Part shown: positions 1 to 8,285 of the stretch, piece by piece
Position numbering within the stretch: the first letter of the stretch is position 1
Layout: each line of letters begins with the position of its first letter
Origin: Candidatus Ectomicrobium neotermitis
GTDB taxonomy: Bacteria > Elusimicrobiota > Endomicrobiia > Endomicrobiales > Endomicrobiaceae
Length of the DNA: 19,057 nt
NCBI GenBank assembly: GCA_031283745.1
Contig: JAITBH010000020.1
Coordinates: 1-19,057 of the forward strand
Direction: 5' to 3'
Program-made: the position numbers and the translations under genes
The notes under the pieces: model-generated
Databases searched by the model: none
Told to the model about the DNA's origin: nothing
Seen by the model: only the letters and a program-made list of their open reading frames with translations

Positions 1-930
1 GCTATCAGAAAACTTGCAATAAAAAGACCGTTAAAATTTATCATACAGATTGTTTTGATTGTGTTTTTCTTGGGGTTGATAAAGTATCTCGGGGCTTATT
101 TTACTGCCGATATTCTTCACTCAAGAGGCATAAGTTACTCAAAAATGGGTCAGTGGGATATGGCGATACAAACTTATCAAGAAGTCAACGAGAAAAATCC
201 ATCGTTTCCGATGTCAAGATATTTCAAGGGAAATGTTCATTTAGATAGGTGGAGAGCAGGGGATCCCCAAATGGTTGAAAAAGAGTTTAATAATTTGTGG
301 GAGTTAGCACCTGATTATGTTCAATCAAGATACCTTGCAGGAGTTATGTATTCAAAACGTTGGAGAGATACTTTAGCTTTGAGGAATGAATATATCAGGC
401 AGAAAAGATCTGATAATGATATAGCGAGGGTTAATGCCCAGCTGACCGATCTCTTCCAAAAAGCCCTTAGTGCTTATGGTGATTTTATGCTGATAGACCC
501 TATTTATCCACTCACATATTACAATCTCGCAGCCCTGTATGCAGATGTTGGCGACCTTGCCAGTGCTGAGAAGATATTGTATGCTCACCTTCAATATCCG
601 GACAGGCTTTTGAGGCATCCTTACGATATTTGGGTTGATACTGATGACAACGGCAACAGAATAGACTGGCGGACAAGAGTTCCCGAAGAAAACGCCGAGA
701 CTTTTTTCCAGCTTGGCAACTTATATGCAGCAAATGAAATGTTCCAACCTGCTCTAATTGCATATCAAAGAGCAATAATTTTATTTCCACGATACATTTT
801 GGCACGCAAAAATATGGCTGTAGTTTATGAGAGGATGGGCAACAAGGCTGAATCCCATCGGATATGGACAGAAGTAAGCAGAATTGATCCAAAAGATGCT
901 GATGCCATAGAATACTTACAAAGAAACTAA
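1..930 (+). CDS. Membrane-anchored TPR protein, 5'-truncated by the window edge
   Basis: The frame is open from base 1, so the true start is upstream; 309 residues are visible. Window codons about 12-34 form one hydrophobic membrane segment, preceded by a basic stretch (RKLAIKRPLK), so the TPR part probably lies on the far side of the inner membrane. Tetratricopeptide-like helical pairs follow: one right after the membrane segment (GISYSKMGQWDMAIQTYQ), a looser one around 210-320, and three clearer ones around 500-600, 690-790 and 795-895. TPRs are protein-protein interaction modules and do not fix the function. A last membrane helix followed by C-terminal TPRs is seen in some O-antigen-ligase-like (Wzy_C) proteins, so this could be the tail of one; that is inference only. 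It ends 30 bases before atpB in the same direction and may be cotranscribed with the ATP synthase operon. Confidence 0.8.
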   Translation, partial: AIRKLAIKRPLKFIIQIVLIVFFLGLIKYLGAYFTADILHSRGISYSKMGQWDMAIQTYQEVNEKNPSFPMSRYFKGNVHLDRWRAGDPQMVEKEFNNLWELAPDYVQSRYLAGVMYSKRWRDTLALRNEYIRQKRSDNDIARVNAQLTDLFQKALSAYGDFMLIDPIYPLTYYNLAALYADVGDLASAEKILYAHLQYPDRLLRHPYDIWVDTDDNGNRIDWRTRVPEENAETFFQLGNLYAANEMFQPALIAYQRAIILFPRYILARKNMAVVYERMGNKAESHRIWTEVSRIDPKDADAIEYLQRN

Positions 931-960
931 GATAGTAACAAAGTAAATAAAGGGAAAAGA

Positions 961-1692
961 ATGAGTATTGCTCCAGGTATTTTATTTGAAGTTGTCGGGT
1001 TCCCAATAACTAATACCATAGTAACAACATTGCTGACTGATATAGTTTTAATTGTTCTTGTTATTTGTATAAGCAAAACAATTTCTTTGAGGCCCAAAGG
1101 CATTCAAAACGCTATAGAGATGGCAATAGATTATTTTTATACTCTCACCGAAGACACCGCAGGAAAAAAAGTTTCTTTTATCTATCCGTGGGTTCTCACC
1201 TTTTTTCTCTTCATAGTAATTTCCAACCTTTTAGCTCAATTTCCCGGTTTTGAATCAATAAGATTTCATCCTGTAAACTATTCAGGCGAAGAGGGTGTTC
1301 CTCTTTTTAGAGCAGCCACGAGCGACTTAAATGTTACTTTGGCACTTGCCACTATCTCTGTAATAGCTACAAATTATCTTGGAATTAAACACATAGGAAT
1401 AAAGTCATATCTTTCAAAATTTGTGTCGTTTAAGATGTTTCCGATATTTATGTTCGTAGGAATATTGGAGTTTGCAAATGAATTGACTAAGTTTATTTCG
1501 TTTTCTTTCAGGCTTTTAGGAAATATTTTTGCAGGCGAAAGCATGCTTTCGCAAATGTATCATTTGTTCCCAATAGGGGTTCCGCTTCCTTTTATTGCTC
1601 TTGAGTTGATGGTAGCGGTAATTCAGGCTTTAGTTTTTGCAATGCTGACAATGGCATTTATGCACATTATGACGGACAAACCACAACATTAA
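961..1692 (+). CDS. atpB: F1Fo ATP synthase subunit a
   Basis: Subunit a is the membrane stator that forms the two ion half-channels against the rotating c-ring. The 243-residue protein has several hydrophobic helices. Its signature is the FRLLGNIFAGE stretch, in which Arg184 corresponds to the essential stator arginine (Arg210 in E. coli). The following amphipathic helix, with ELMVAVIQALVFAMLT near residues 215-230, matches the family's last helix. The ATG at 961 is preceded by an AAAGGG ribosome site about 6 bases away. This is the first gene of an atpBEFHAGDC cluster; no atpI is seen in front of it. The next gene starts 16 bases after the stop. Confidence 0.96.
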   Translation: MSIAPGILFEVVGFPITNTIVTTLLTDIVLIVLVICISKTISLRPKGIQNAIEMAIDYFYTLTEDTAGKKVSFIYPWVLTFFLFIVISNLLAQFPGFESIRFHPVNYSGEEGVPLFRAATSDLNVTLALATISVIATNYLGIKHIGIKSYLSKFVSFKMFPIFMFVGILEFANELTKFISFSFRLLGNIFAGESMLSQMYHLFPIGVPLPFIALELMVAVIQALVFAMLTMAFMHIMTDKPQH

Positions 1693-1708
1693 GTAAAGGA
1701 GAAAAAAG

Positions 1709-1912
1709 ATGACATTCACATTAACTGGTGGACTCATTATTGCTATCGGAGGATTAGGGCCTGGAATAGGTATAGGTCTTATCGGAGCGAAAGCAGTAGA
1801 GGCGATAGGAAGAAACCCGGAAGCAACGGGAAAGATTACGGTAAATATGCTGATAGCTATGGCTTTTGCTGAAGCAATTGCTATTTATTCGTTAATTTTT
1901 GCATTCATGTAA
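1709..1912 (+). CDS. atpE: F1Fo ATP synthase subunit c (short, H+-type residues)
   Basis: Subunit c makes the rotor ring and carries ions on a conserved carboxylate. The 67-residue hairpin protein has a glycine-rich first helix (GPGIGIGLIGAKAVEAIG), the polar loop RNPEA, and a second helix with the carboxylate Glu55 in FAEAIAIYSL. At the positions that bind Na+ in Ilyobacter-type rings (Gln32, Ser66 and Thr67 there), this protein has Ile22, Ala56 and Ile57, so proton coupling is the better inference. Only 12 residues follow the carboxylate, fewer than in E. coli (18) or Ilyobacter (24), so the C-terminal helix is short. A strong AAAGGAG at 1695-1701 supports the ATG. Confidence 0.95.
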   Translation: MTFTLTGGLIIAIGGLGPGIGIGLIGAKAVEAIGRNPEATGKITVNMLIAMAFAEAIAIYSLIFAFM

Positions 1913-1925
1913 TAAAGGAAAAACA

Positions 1926-2447
1926 ATGGAAATCTTGGATTCGTTTGGCTTAGAATCGTCTTTGTTTTTATTTCAAGTCATCAATTTTTTGGTGATCTTA
2001 GCTATTCTCACAAAGTTTCTTTATAAACCTCTAAGAAATATGATGGACGAGAGAAAACGTAGAATTGAGCAGTCTTTACGCGACGCTGATGAGGCTAAAT
2101 CCGCTCTTGAAAATGCGGGCATGGAAAGGAAGCAAATCCTTGCCTCCGCAAAAAAAGATGCGGATGAAATGACAGCTCTAAATAAACGGCAGCTTTCTGT
2201 GGAAAAAGAAAAGTTGACGCAAGAAGCTAAAGAACATTCCCAACAAATTATTGAGGAAGCTAAAGAAAAAGCAGTTGTTGAGCTTGAAAATGTAAGTAAA
2301 CAAGCGGGATTGATATCTGTGGATTTGTCGGGGAAAATAATAGCTAAAGTTTTCTCCAATTTATTTACAGAAGAAGACAAGCAGAAAATACTTTCTCGTG
2401 CATTGGATAAAATAGCAAAGGGCGGATATGAAAAAGATTCAAATTAA
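1926..2447 (+). CDS. atpF: F1Fo ATP synthase subunit b
   Basis: Subunit b is the peripheral stalk that holds F1 static against the rotor. It has one N-terminal membrane helix at about residues 12-31 (LFLFQVINFLVILAILTKFL), followed by KPLRNMMDERKRRIEQSL, the usual junction into a long charged coiled coil rich in Ala, Glu and Lys, and a short C-terminal amphipathic region. The start is placed at the ATG at 1926, which gives 173 residues. AAAGGA at 1914-1919 sits 6 bases before it, and the family's N-terminus begins close to the membrane helix. An upstream in-frame TTG at 1899 would lie inside atpE and has no ribosome site. The gene overlaps atpH by 20 bases. Confidence 0.93.
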   Translation: MEILDSFGLESSLFLFQVINFLVILAILTKFLYKPLRNMMDERKRRIEQSLRDADEAKSALENAGMERKQILASAKKDADEMTALNKRQLSVEKEKLTQEAKEHSQQIIEEAKEKAVVELENVSKQAGLISVDLSGKIIAKVFSNLFTEEDKQKILSRALDKIAKGGYEKDSN

Positions 2448-2784
2448 AGAATTAGCACAATCGATTGCCGCTAACGACGGTATAGATGATAATGGGCTAA
2501 AGTGGATTTCTGAAAAATTCAGCAGAAATGAGTTGAAAATGTTTTTGCGGTTTTTGTCTAAAGAAATTAAGGATAATAAAGTTACAGCTTTTTTCGGCGG
2601 AGACATAAATGAGGAAGGTAAAAACAAAGTCCTATCGCTTTTTCCCAACAAAAAAGTCGTTTTTAAGAGGGACGACAATTTGGTTGGGGCTGGAATTCGC
2701 ATTGAATACGGCGACTTTGTCTTGGATTACAGCATTTCAGGAATAGTAAAAAGAATACTAAGCAGGATAAGAGAGACAATATGA
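2428..2784 (+). CDS. atpH: F1Fo ATP synthase delta subunit, N-terminally reduced
   Basis: Delta (OSCP) links the b stalk to the top of the alpha3beta3 head. The 118-residue protein is much shorter than the usual 175-180. The last 72 residues fit the C-terminal delta domain, including VGAGIRIEYGDFVLDYSISG, which matches the family's (I/V)GGxxIRxGDxVIDGSxxG motif. The first 46 residues seem to keep only a first helix (IKELAQSIA) and the last helix (ELKMFLRFLSKEI) of the six-helix N-terminal domain that normally grips the alpha N-termini. The reading frame is intact and sits in the expected operon slot: 20 bases overlap with atpF and an ATGA overlap with atpA. It therefore looks like a functional minimal delta and not a decayed gene. 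No frameshift is needed to explain it. Confidence 0.88.
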   Translation: MKKIQIKELAQSIAANDGIDDNGLKWISEKFSRNELKMFLRFLSKEIKDNKVTAFFGGDINEEGKNKVLSLFPNKKVVFKRDDNLVGAGIRIEYGDFVLDYSISGIVKRILSRIRETI

Positions 2785-4325
2785 AACCAGAAGAAATAAT
2801 TCAAAAAATTGAAAAAGAGTTGTACTCAGCGGAAATAAACCCTGAGTTGATTAACTTTGGAGTTGTTGAAACCATTGGAGACGGTATTGTTAAAGCTTAC
2901 GGTCTTTCAGGAGTTGGTTATTACGAAGAAGTGGAATTTGTTGACGATGATTCTTTGGGATTTGTTCTAAATATTGACGAAGAATTTGTCTCAATTGTTC
3001 TCCTTAAAGATTCCGGAAAAGTTACTCGCGGGATGAAAGTTAAGGTCAACGGAAAAGTGTTAAGCGTCCCAGTTTCCGACAAGTTATTGGGCAGAGTTAT
3101 TGATGCCGCAGGTAATCCTATAGATGGAAAAGAATTAAAGCATGATAATCCGTCTTTATACCCTGTTGAAAAAATTGCTGCGGGCATCATAGAAAGAGCA
3201 CCTGTTGATAAGCCTATAAAAACGGGCATCAAAGCTATTGATTCTATGACTCCTATAGGTCGTGGGCAAAGAGAACTTATAATAGGAGACAGGGGAACGG
3301 GAAAAACTGCACTTGCTATAGACACTATAATCAATCAGAAAAAACTTGATTTAGGGCTAAAGCAAGTTATTTGTATTTATTGTTCGATAGGTCAAAAACG
3401 GTCAAATTTGGCTGCCTTAGTTGCAAAGTTAAAAGAAAGCGGGGCTTTGGCGTATTCTATTGTTGTGGCGGCAACAGCTTCGGAGCCAGCATCGATGCAG
3501 TATATAGCTCCTCTTGCGGCTTGTGCTATCGGCGAGTATTTTATGGATAAAGGGGCAGATGTTTTGATTGTTTATGATGATTTAACTAAGCATGCGTGGG
3601 CATATAGACAGATTTCATTGCTTATTAAAAGACCGGCAGGGCGTGAAGCCTATCCGGGCGACATTTTCTATTTGCATTCAAGACTTCTTGAAAGAGCGGT
3701 AAAAATGTCTGACAAAAATGGCGGCGGCACAATTACTGCTTTACCAGTAATCGAGACATTAGCAAACGATATGTCCGCATATATCCCTACCAATGTTATT
3801 TCTATAACCGATGGGCAGATATATCTTGAAACCGATTTGTTCAACTCAGGGATTCGCCCTGCAATAAACGTTGGTTTGTCAGTTTCCCGCGTTGGCGGAG
3901 CGGCTCAGACAAAATCAATGAAACAGCTCTCAGGACCGGTAAGGCTTGAACTTTCTCAATTTAGAGAATTGCAGGCTTTTGCTCAGTTTGGCAGCGATTT
4001 AGACGAGGATACTTTGAAGAGGCTTGAAAGAGGGAAAAGATTGACGGAAATTTTGAAACAACCTCAATACAAGCCTTATGACGAGGTATCGGAGATTTTG
4101 TCTTTGTTTGCAGTAACGCAGGGTCTGTTTGACGATATTGAGATTGATAAAATTATAGTCGTTGAAACTCAGATGGTGGACTATATTAAAAGCATATCCC
4201 CCGAAATCATTGAGAAACTTTCAAGCGGAGCAAAAATAGAAGATTCGTTGAAAAATGAATTGATTAGCAAAATTTCTGAATTCAAAAAGAGAAATAATTA
4301 TGGCTCAGAATCTACAGGCAATTAA
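2781..4325 (+). CDS. atpA: F1Fo ATP synthase subunit alpha
   Basis: Alpha is the non-catalytic nucleotide-binding subunit of the F1 hexamer. Its 514 residues are normal for the family. Visible motifs are the P-loop GDRGTGKT (169-176), YDDLTKHAWAYRQISLL (265-281), RPAGREAYPGDIFYLHSRLLER, and SVSRVGGAAQ, in which Arg370 is the arginine contributed to the catalytic site. The P-loop has Gly172 where most alpha subunits have Gln (GDRQTGKT). The N-terminal helix (MKPEEIIQKIEKEL), which normally docks on delta, is kept although delta is reduced. The start overlaps the atpH stop as ATGA, and the end overlaps atpG by 26 bases. Confidence 0.98.
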   Translation: MKPEEIIQKIEKELYSAEINPELINFGVVETIGDGIVKAYGLSGVGYYEEVEFVDDDSLGFVLNIDEEFVSIVLLKDSGKVTRGMKVKVNGKVLSVPVSDKLLGRVIDAAGNPIDGKELKHDNPSLYPVEKIAAGIIERAPVDKPIKTGIKAIDSMTPIGRGQRELIIGDRGTGKTALAIDTIINQKKLDLGLKQVICIYCSIGQKRSNLAALVAKLKESGALAYSIVVAATASEPASMQYIAPLAACAIGEYFMDKGADVLIVYDDLTKHAWAYRQISLLIKRPAGREAYPGDIFYLHSRLLERAVKMSDKNGGGTITALPVIETLANDMSAYIPTNVISITDGQIYLETDLFNSGIRPAINVGLSVSRVGGAAQTKSMKQLSGPVRLELSQFRELQAFAQFGSDLDEDTLKRLERGKRLTEILKQPQYKPYDEVSEILSLFAVTQGLFDDIEIDKIIVVETQMVDYIKSISPEIIEKLSSGAKIEDSLKNELISKISEFKKRNNYGSESTGN

Positions 4326-5145
4326 AAAAAGAATTAGAACTTCGCAGAGCATATTCCAAATAGCTAAAGCTATGGAAATGATTGCCGCCTCCAAAATACG
4401 CAAGGCAGAAATTGCTGTGGAGGGATACAAACCTTATTCTTCAAAGGTAACCTATATCGTCCAAAAAATACTTGCTGATAAAGACGTATCCGAATACATT
4501 CCGGTTGCCGAAGTAAAAAATGGAAAAAAATTAGTGTTTGTTATTTCTCCTGACAAAGGTTTGTGCGGCGGGCTTGTTGTCAATTTGTTGAAGAAGTTAG
4601 TTTCGGCAGTTTCTCAGGACGATTATGTTGTAGCGGTTGGAAAAAAGGCAATAGCCAGTGTTGTCAAATATAATTTTAATGTAGTTGCGACCTTTAATAT
4701 GGGGACGACTTTTCCGAAATATGAGAATATTTTTCCGCTTAAACTGATAACAGAACGTTTGTTTAATTCAAAGGAAGTAACAAAGGTTTCCATAATCTAT
4801 ACAAGTTTCAAGAATGCCCTTATTCAGAATGTGGTCGAAAGAGAAATTCTTCCAATCAAAAGAGACGAGAAATTTGTCAACAATGGGATTGAGTATATTA
4901 TGGAGCCTTCGAGTCAGCAGATACTTGCAGATATGATTCCTTATTATCTTGAAGTTGAGTTCTACAATGCTTTGATGAATGCTTTTGCTTCGGAACAGGC
5001 AGCAAGAATGACAGCCATGAAAAACGCAAAAGATAATGCGGACGAAATATCAGCGTCTTTAACGAATATTTATAATAAGTCCAGACAAGAAAAAATCACA
5101 AATGAAATTTTGGATCTTGCTAATGGGCAACAACAGGGAACGTAA
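4300..5145 (+). CDS. atpG: F1Fo ATP synthase subunit gamma
   Basis: Gamma is the central rotor shaft that couples c-ring rotation to the beta active sites. The 281-residue protein has the classic N-terminal coiled-coil signature IKKRIRTSQSIFQIAKAMEMIAASKIRKA and the C-terminal signature EQAARMTAMKNAKDNADEI ... YNKSRQEKITNEILDLANG. The middle contains the Rossmann-like segment with DKGLCGGLV. It starts with ATG inside the end of atpA (26-base overlap), which suggests translational coupling. Its stop (TAA at 5143-5145) comes one base before the atpD ATG. Confidence 0.96.
   Translation: MAQNLQAIKKRIRTSQSIFQIAKAMEMIAASKIRKAEIAVEGYKPYSSKVTYIVQKILADKDVSEYIPVAEVKNGKKLVFVISPDKGLCGGLVVNLLKKLVSAVSQDDYVVAVGKKAIASVVKYNFNVVATFNMGTTFPKYENIFPLKLITERLFNSKEVTKVSIIYTSFKNALIQNVVEREILPIKRDEKFVNNGIEYIMEPSSQQILADMIPYYLEVEFYNALMNAFASEQAARMTAMKNAKDNADEISASLTNIYNKSRQEKITNEILDLANGQQQGT
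5135..5139 (+). promoter_or_regulatory. Ribosome binding site fixing the atpD start
   Basis: AGGGA lies 7 bases before the ATG at 5147, inside the last codons of atpG. This supports the start at 5147 over an in-frame upstream TTG at 5102, which would add 15 residues that do not look like the family. Confidence 0.6.
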
Positions 5146-5146
5146 A

Positions 5147-6556
5147 ATGGAAAACAACGAAAAATCGCAGTATGGAACAGTAATAAGAGTTCAGGGAGCA
5201 GTGGTAGATTTAAGATTTGAGGGCGAGGTGCCTGAAATTTATGAGGCATTGGTTTTGAAGATGCCCGGCGGTTCTGATTTAACTTTGGAAACCATGTTTG
5301 AAATGGAAAATTCTGAGGTCAGAACAGTAGCGATGGGTTCTACAGATGGAATGAAGAGGGGAATGAAAGCCGCAAGAACTTTCGCCCCCATCACGGTTCC
5401 TGTAGGCGAAGAAACACTTGGTCGTATTTTTAATGTTCTGGGAAAACCGATTGATGCTTTAGGGGAGATAAATTCGTCTATCAAAAGAGAACCTATACAC
5501 AAAATTGCCCCAGATTTTACGGATCAGAAAACTACACCTGAGATGCTTGAAACAGGCTTGAAGGTTATCGATTTAGTTTCTCCGTTTACGAAAGGCGGGA
5601 AGGTCGGAATCTTTGGCGGTGCAGGAGTTGGCAAAACCGTTATAGTAAAAGAGCTGATAAGAAATATTGCTACTGTCCATAAAGGGCATTCAATTTTTGC
5701 AGGTGTTGGAGAAAGAACAAGAGAAGGGACAGATTTGTGGATGGAAATGCTTGAGTCGAAGGTTATGGACAAGACTGTTCTTGTCTTTGGACAAATGAAC
5801 GAGCCTCCCGGAAACAGAATGAGAGTTGCTTTGAGTGCATTGACAATGGCGGAATATTTTCGTGATCAGAAAAAAGAAGATGTTCTTTTATTTATAGACA
5901 ATATTTTTAGATTTGCTCAGGCAGGCAGCGAGGTTTCAGCTTTGCTTGGCAGAATGCCTTCGGCGGTAGGATACCAGCCGACATTGGCTGCAGATATGGG
6001 TGAGTTAGAAGAAAGAATTACCTCTACAAACAATGGTTCTGTTACCTCTGTGCAGGCAGTTTATGTTCCAGCTGACGATTACACAGATCCTGCCCCTGTT
6101 GCGATTTTTTCTCACTTAGATTCCACTCTTACTCTCGACAGAGCAATTATGGAACAGGGTTTGTATCCAGCGGTTAACTCTCTTACATCGACTTCAAGAT
6201 TGTTGGATCCAAATATAGTTGGAGAGGATCATTACAATGTTGCGATGGCTGTAAAGAAAATTCTGCAGAAATATAAGGATTTGCAAGACATCATAGCGAT
6301 CTTGGGTATGGACGAGCTTTCCGATGAAGATAAATTAACCGTTTCAAGAGCAAGAAAAATCCAGAGATTTTTGACTCAGCCAATGTATGTGGCTGAAACA
6401 TTTACAGGTCTTGAAGGTAGATATGTTAAAGCGGAAGATTCGATAAGAGGTTTCAAGGGTATTATTGAAGGAAAATATGACGATTTGCCCGAGCAGGCTT
6501 TTTATATGGTTGGAACTATAGAAGAGGCTGTTGAAAAAGCTAAGAAGAATAAATAG
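5147..6556 (+). CDS. atpD: F1Fo ATP synthase subunit beta
   Basis: Beta is the catalytic subunit that makes or hydrolyses ATP. From the ATG at 5147 it has 469 residues, normal for the family. It shows the P-loop GGAGVGKT (157-164), the GERTREG segment with catalytic Glu189, the MNEPPGNRMRVALS block, LLFIDNIFRFAQAGSEVSALLGRMPSAVGYQPTLA, and DELSDED, a close variant of the DELSEED lever that pushes on gamma. The sequence is highly conserved throughout, and nothing suggests a defect. It begins one base after the atpG stop, and atpC follows after 17 bases. Confidence 0.98.
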   Translation: MENNEKSQYGTVIRVQGAVVDLRFEGEVPEIYEALVLKMPGGSDLTLETMFEMENSEVRTVAMGSTDGMKRGMKAARTFAPITVPVGEETLGRIFNVLGKPIDALGEINSSIKREPIHKIAPDFTDQKTTPEMLETGLKVIDLVSPFTKGGKVGIFGGAGVGKTVIVKELIRNIATVHKGHSIFAGVGERTREGTDLWMEMLESKVMDKTVLVFGQMNEPPGNRMRVALSALTMAEYFRDQKKEDVLLFIDNIFRFAQAGSEVSALLGRMPSAVGYQPTLAADMGELEERITSTNNGSVTSVQAVYVPADDYTDPAPVAIFSHLDSTLTLDRAIMEQGLYPAVNSLTSTSRLLDPNIVGEDHYNVAMAVKKILQKYKDLQDIIAILGMDELSDEDKLTVSRARKIQRFLTQPMYVAETFTGLEGRYVKAEDSIRGFKGIIEGKYDDLPEQAFYMVGTIEEAVEKAKKNK

Positions 6557-6573
6557 CTAAAAGGTGGATAAAA

Positions 6574-6990
6574 ATGGCTATGTTTAATTTTGAGATATTA
6601 TCTCCAGCAGGAGCTTCTTTTAAGGGGCAATCATCAAGTGCAACATTTCCAACTACGTCGGGCTTTATAACAGTTTTACCGGGGCATGCGAATTTGGTTA
6701 CTCTCTTAAAGAAAGGCGTTATTGTTTTTCAAACCTCAGATGGAGAAAAGAAGGTATCTATCACAGGCGGTTTTCTTGAAATATCGGACTATAAAGTTAA
6801 TGTCGTTACCGAGTTTGCCATGCCTTCTGATGAAGCCAACAAACAAAAAATAGAAGAGGCTATGCGTGTTGCCAATGAGTTAAAGCAAAATAGAAAAACT
6901 TCCGTCGATATTTCTGTGATGGAGGCTCATCTTAAAACAAGGATAGAAATGTTGAAGTCAGGCGGAATGAAGTTCAAAGGCAAAAAATAG
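6574..6990 (+). CDS. atpC: F1Fo ATP synthase subunit epsilon
   Basis: Epsilon binds gamma and the c-ring and can inhibit ATP hydrolysis. Residues 1-85 form the beta-sandwich domain, with the typical SATFPTTSGFITVLPGHANLVTLLKKG and VSITGGFLEISDYKVNVV segments. Residues 86-138 form the helical C-terminal region (EEAMRVANELKQNRK ... MEAHLKTRIEML). The length (138) is normal. AAGGTGG at 6561-6567 lies 6 bases before the ATG. This is the last gene of the ATP synthase cluster. No terminator is visible in the 24 bases before yebC, so transcription may continue into the next genes. Confidence 0.95.
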   Translation: MAMFNFEILSPAGASFKGQSSSATFPTTSGFITVLPGHANLVTLLKKGVIVFQTSDGEKKVSITGGFLEISDYKVNVVTEFAMPSDEANKQKIEEAMRVANELKQNRKTSVDISVMEAHLKTRIEMLKSGGMKFKGKK

Positions 6991-7014
6991 AAATGAAACA
7001 GAGGAGAATTTGTT

Positions 7015-7770
7015 ATGTCAGGTCATAATAAATGGGCGAGTATAAAGCACAAAAAAGCCGCCACTGATGCTAAAAAAGGCAAAGTTTTCACGAAAATAAT
7101 TAGAGAAATGGTTATTGCTGTTAAAGAGGGTGGGTCTCAGATAGAAAACAATGCTCGTTTAAGAAAAGCCATAGAAGATGCAAAAGAGGCGAATATGCCT
7201 CAGGACAATATAAAGAAAGCAATTCAGCGAGGAAGCGGAGAAATTCCGGGTGCGACTTATGAGGAGTTGAGTTATGAAGGTTATGGTCCAAGCGGTGTTG
7301 CCTTAATTGTTGAGGCTACAACTGACAACAAAAACAGAACTGCCTCTGAAATAAGAAAAATTTTCTCAACCTATAGCGGAAATCTTGGCGAAAGCGGGTG
7401 CGTCGGCTGGATGTTTGATAAGAAAGGCTACATAACAATAAAAAAATCGGACGCAAAAGAAGATGATTTGATGGATTTAGTAATAGAAGCAGGCAGCGAT
7501 GATTTTAAGAGTGAGCCTGACAGTGATTTTTATGAGATTATCACTGCCCCCTCAGACATTGAAAAAGTAAAAAAGACCATCAAAGATAAAAATATTCCCA
7601 TTGCATCTTCCGAAATTTCAATGATCCCCCAGACATTTATCAAGGTAGAAGGCGATAATATAAAAAGTATGTTGAAGTTGATGGATGCTTTAGAAGAACA
7701 CGACGATGTTAAAAATGTCTACGCAAACTTCGATATATCTCAAGTAGATATGGAAAAGATGGATTTATAA
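7015..7770 (+). CDS. yebC: YebC/PmpR family protein
   Basis: The 251-residue protein starts with the family hallmark SGHNKWASIKHKKAATDAKKGK and contains NMPQDNIKKAIQRGSGE, YEGYGPSGVALIVEATTDNKNRT and VGWMFDKKGYI. Members were first called transcriptional regulators. More recent work links this family (TACO1/YebC) to translation of difficult proline-containing sequences on the ribosome. GAGGAG at 7001-7006 is a strong ribosome site. The gene is often found next to ruvC-ruvA-ruvB, as here, where ruvC begins 5 bases after its stop. Confidence 0.95.
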   Translation: MSGHNKWASIKHKKAATDAKKGKVFTKIIREMVIAVKEGGSQIENNARLRKAIEDAKEANMPQDNIKKAIQRGSGEIPGATYEELSYEGYGPSGVALIVEATTDNKNRTASEIRKIFSTYSGNLGESGCVGWMFDKKGYITIKKSDAKEDDLMDLVIEAGSDDFKSEPDSDFYEIITAPSDIEKVKKTIKDKNIPIASSEISMIPQTFIKVEGDNIKSMLKLMDALEEHDDVKNVYANFDISQVDMEKMDL

Positions 7771-7775
7771 GTTAG

Positions 7776-8270
7776 ATGATAGTTTTAGGTATAGATCCCG
7801 GACTTTCTTTAACAGGATGGGGAGTGATTGAAGCAACAAACTGCAACAATATAATCCCACTCAACTACGGCTGTATAACAACCTTTGCCAAACAATCCCT
7901 TATCACAAGAATTCAAAAAATCAATGAACAACTGCAGCTAATTATCGACAAATATTCTCCTGATAATGTAGCTGTTGAGGAGCTTTTTTTTCTCAAAGAG
8001 TCCAAGAGCGTCGGTGCTGTTGGGCAGGCTCGCGGGGCTATCGTTTTGACAGTGGCATTAAATAAAATCGAAATGTTTGAATATAACCCGCGAACAGTAA
8101 AAATTGCCTTGACGGGATATGGTTCGGCGGACAAACATCAAATGCAGAATATGGTTAAGACATTGCTGAGGTTAAAAGAAATACCAAAACCCGACGACGC
8201 CGGTGATGCTTTAGCGATTGCAACTTGTCACATAAACACTGCCTTGAGGAAATTTGGGCAGTCAAAATAA
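7776..8270 (+). CDS. ruvC: Holliday junction resolvase RuvC
   Basis: RuvC is an RNase H-fold endonuclease that cuts Holliday junctions symmetrically to end homologous recombination. The 164-residue protein has all four acidic catalytic residues: Asp7 in GIDPGLSLTGWG, Glu68 in VAVEELFF, and Asp141 and Asp144 in KPDDAGDALAIATCH. The segment SVGAVGQARGAIV is the usual helix that follows the second motif. The ATG is 5 bases after the yebC stop and its ribosome site is weak, so translation may be coupled to yebC. Confidence 0.96.
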   Translation: MIVLGIDPGLSLTGWGVIEATNCNNIIPLNYGCITTFAKQSLITRIQKINEQLQLIIDKYSPDNVAVEELFFLKESKSVGAVGQARGAIVLTVALNKIEMFEYNPRTVKIALTGYGSADKHQMQNMVKTLLRLKEIPKPDDAGDALAIATCHINTALRKFGQSK

Positions 8271-8285
8271 CAAAAAGGGATCAGA

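Noticed and set aside
1899..1925. TTG start for atpF
   Set aside because: It lies inside atpE with no ribosome site; AAAGGA at 1914-1919 serves the ATG at 1926.
2428..2784. atpH as a frameshifted pseudogene
   Set aside because: The frame is intact from a well-placed start with operon overlaps at both ends, and the first and last helices of the N-terminal domain still seem present, so a reduced functional gene is more likely.
2921..3334. Long minus-strand open frame opposite atpA
   Set aside because: It lies fully inside a highly conserved gene, its product is a low-complexity Ser/Pro/Ile mix, and it has no ribosome site. It is a shadow of atpA codon use.
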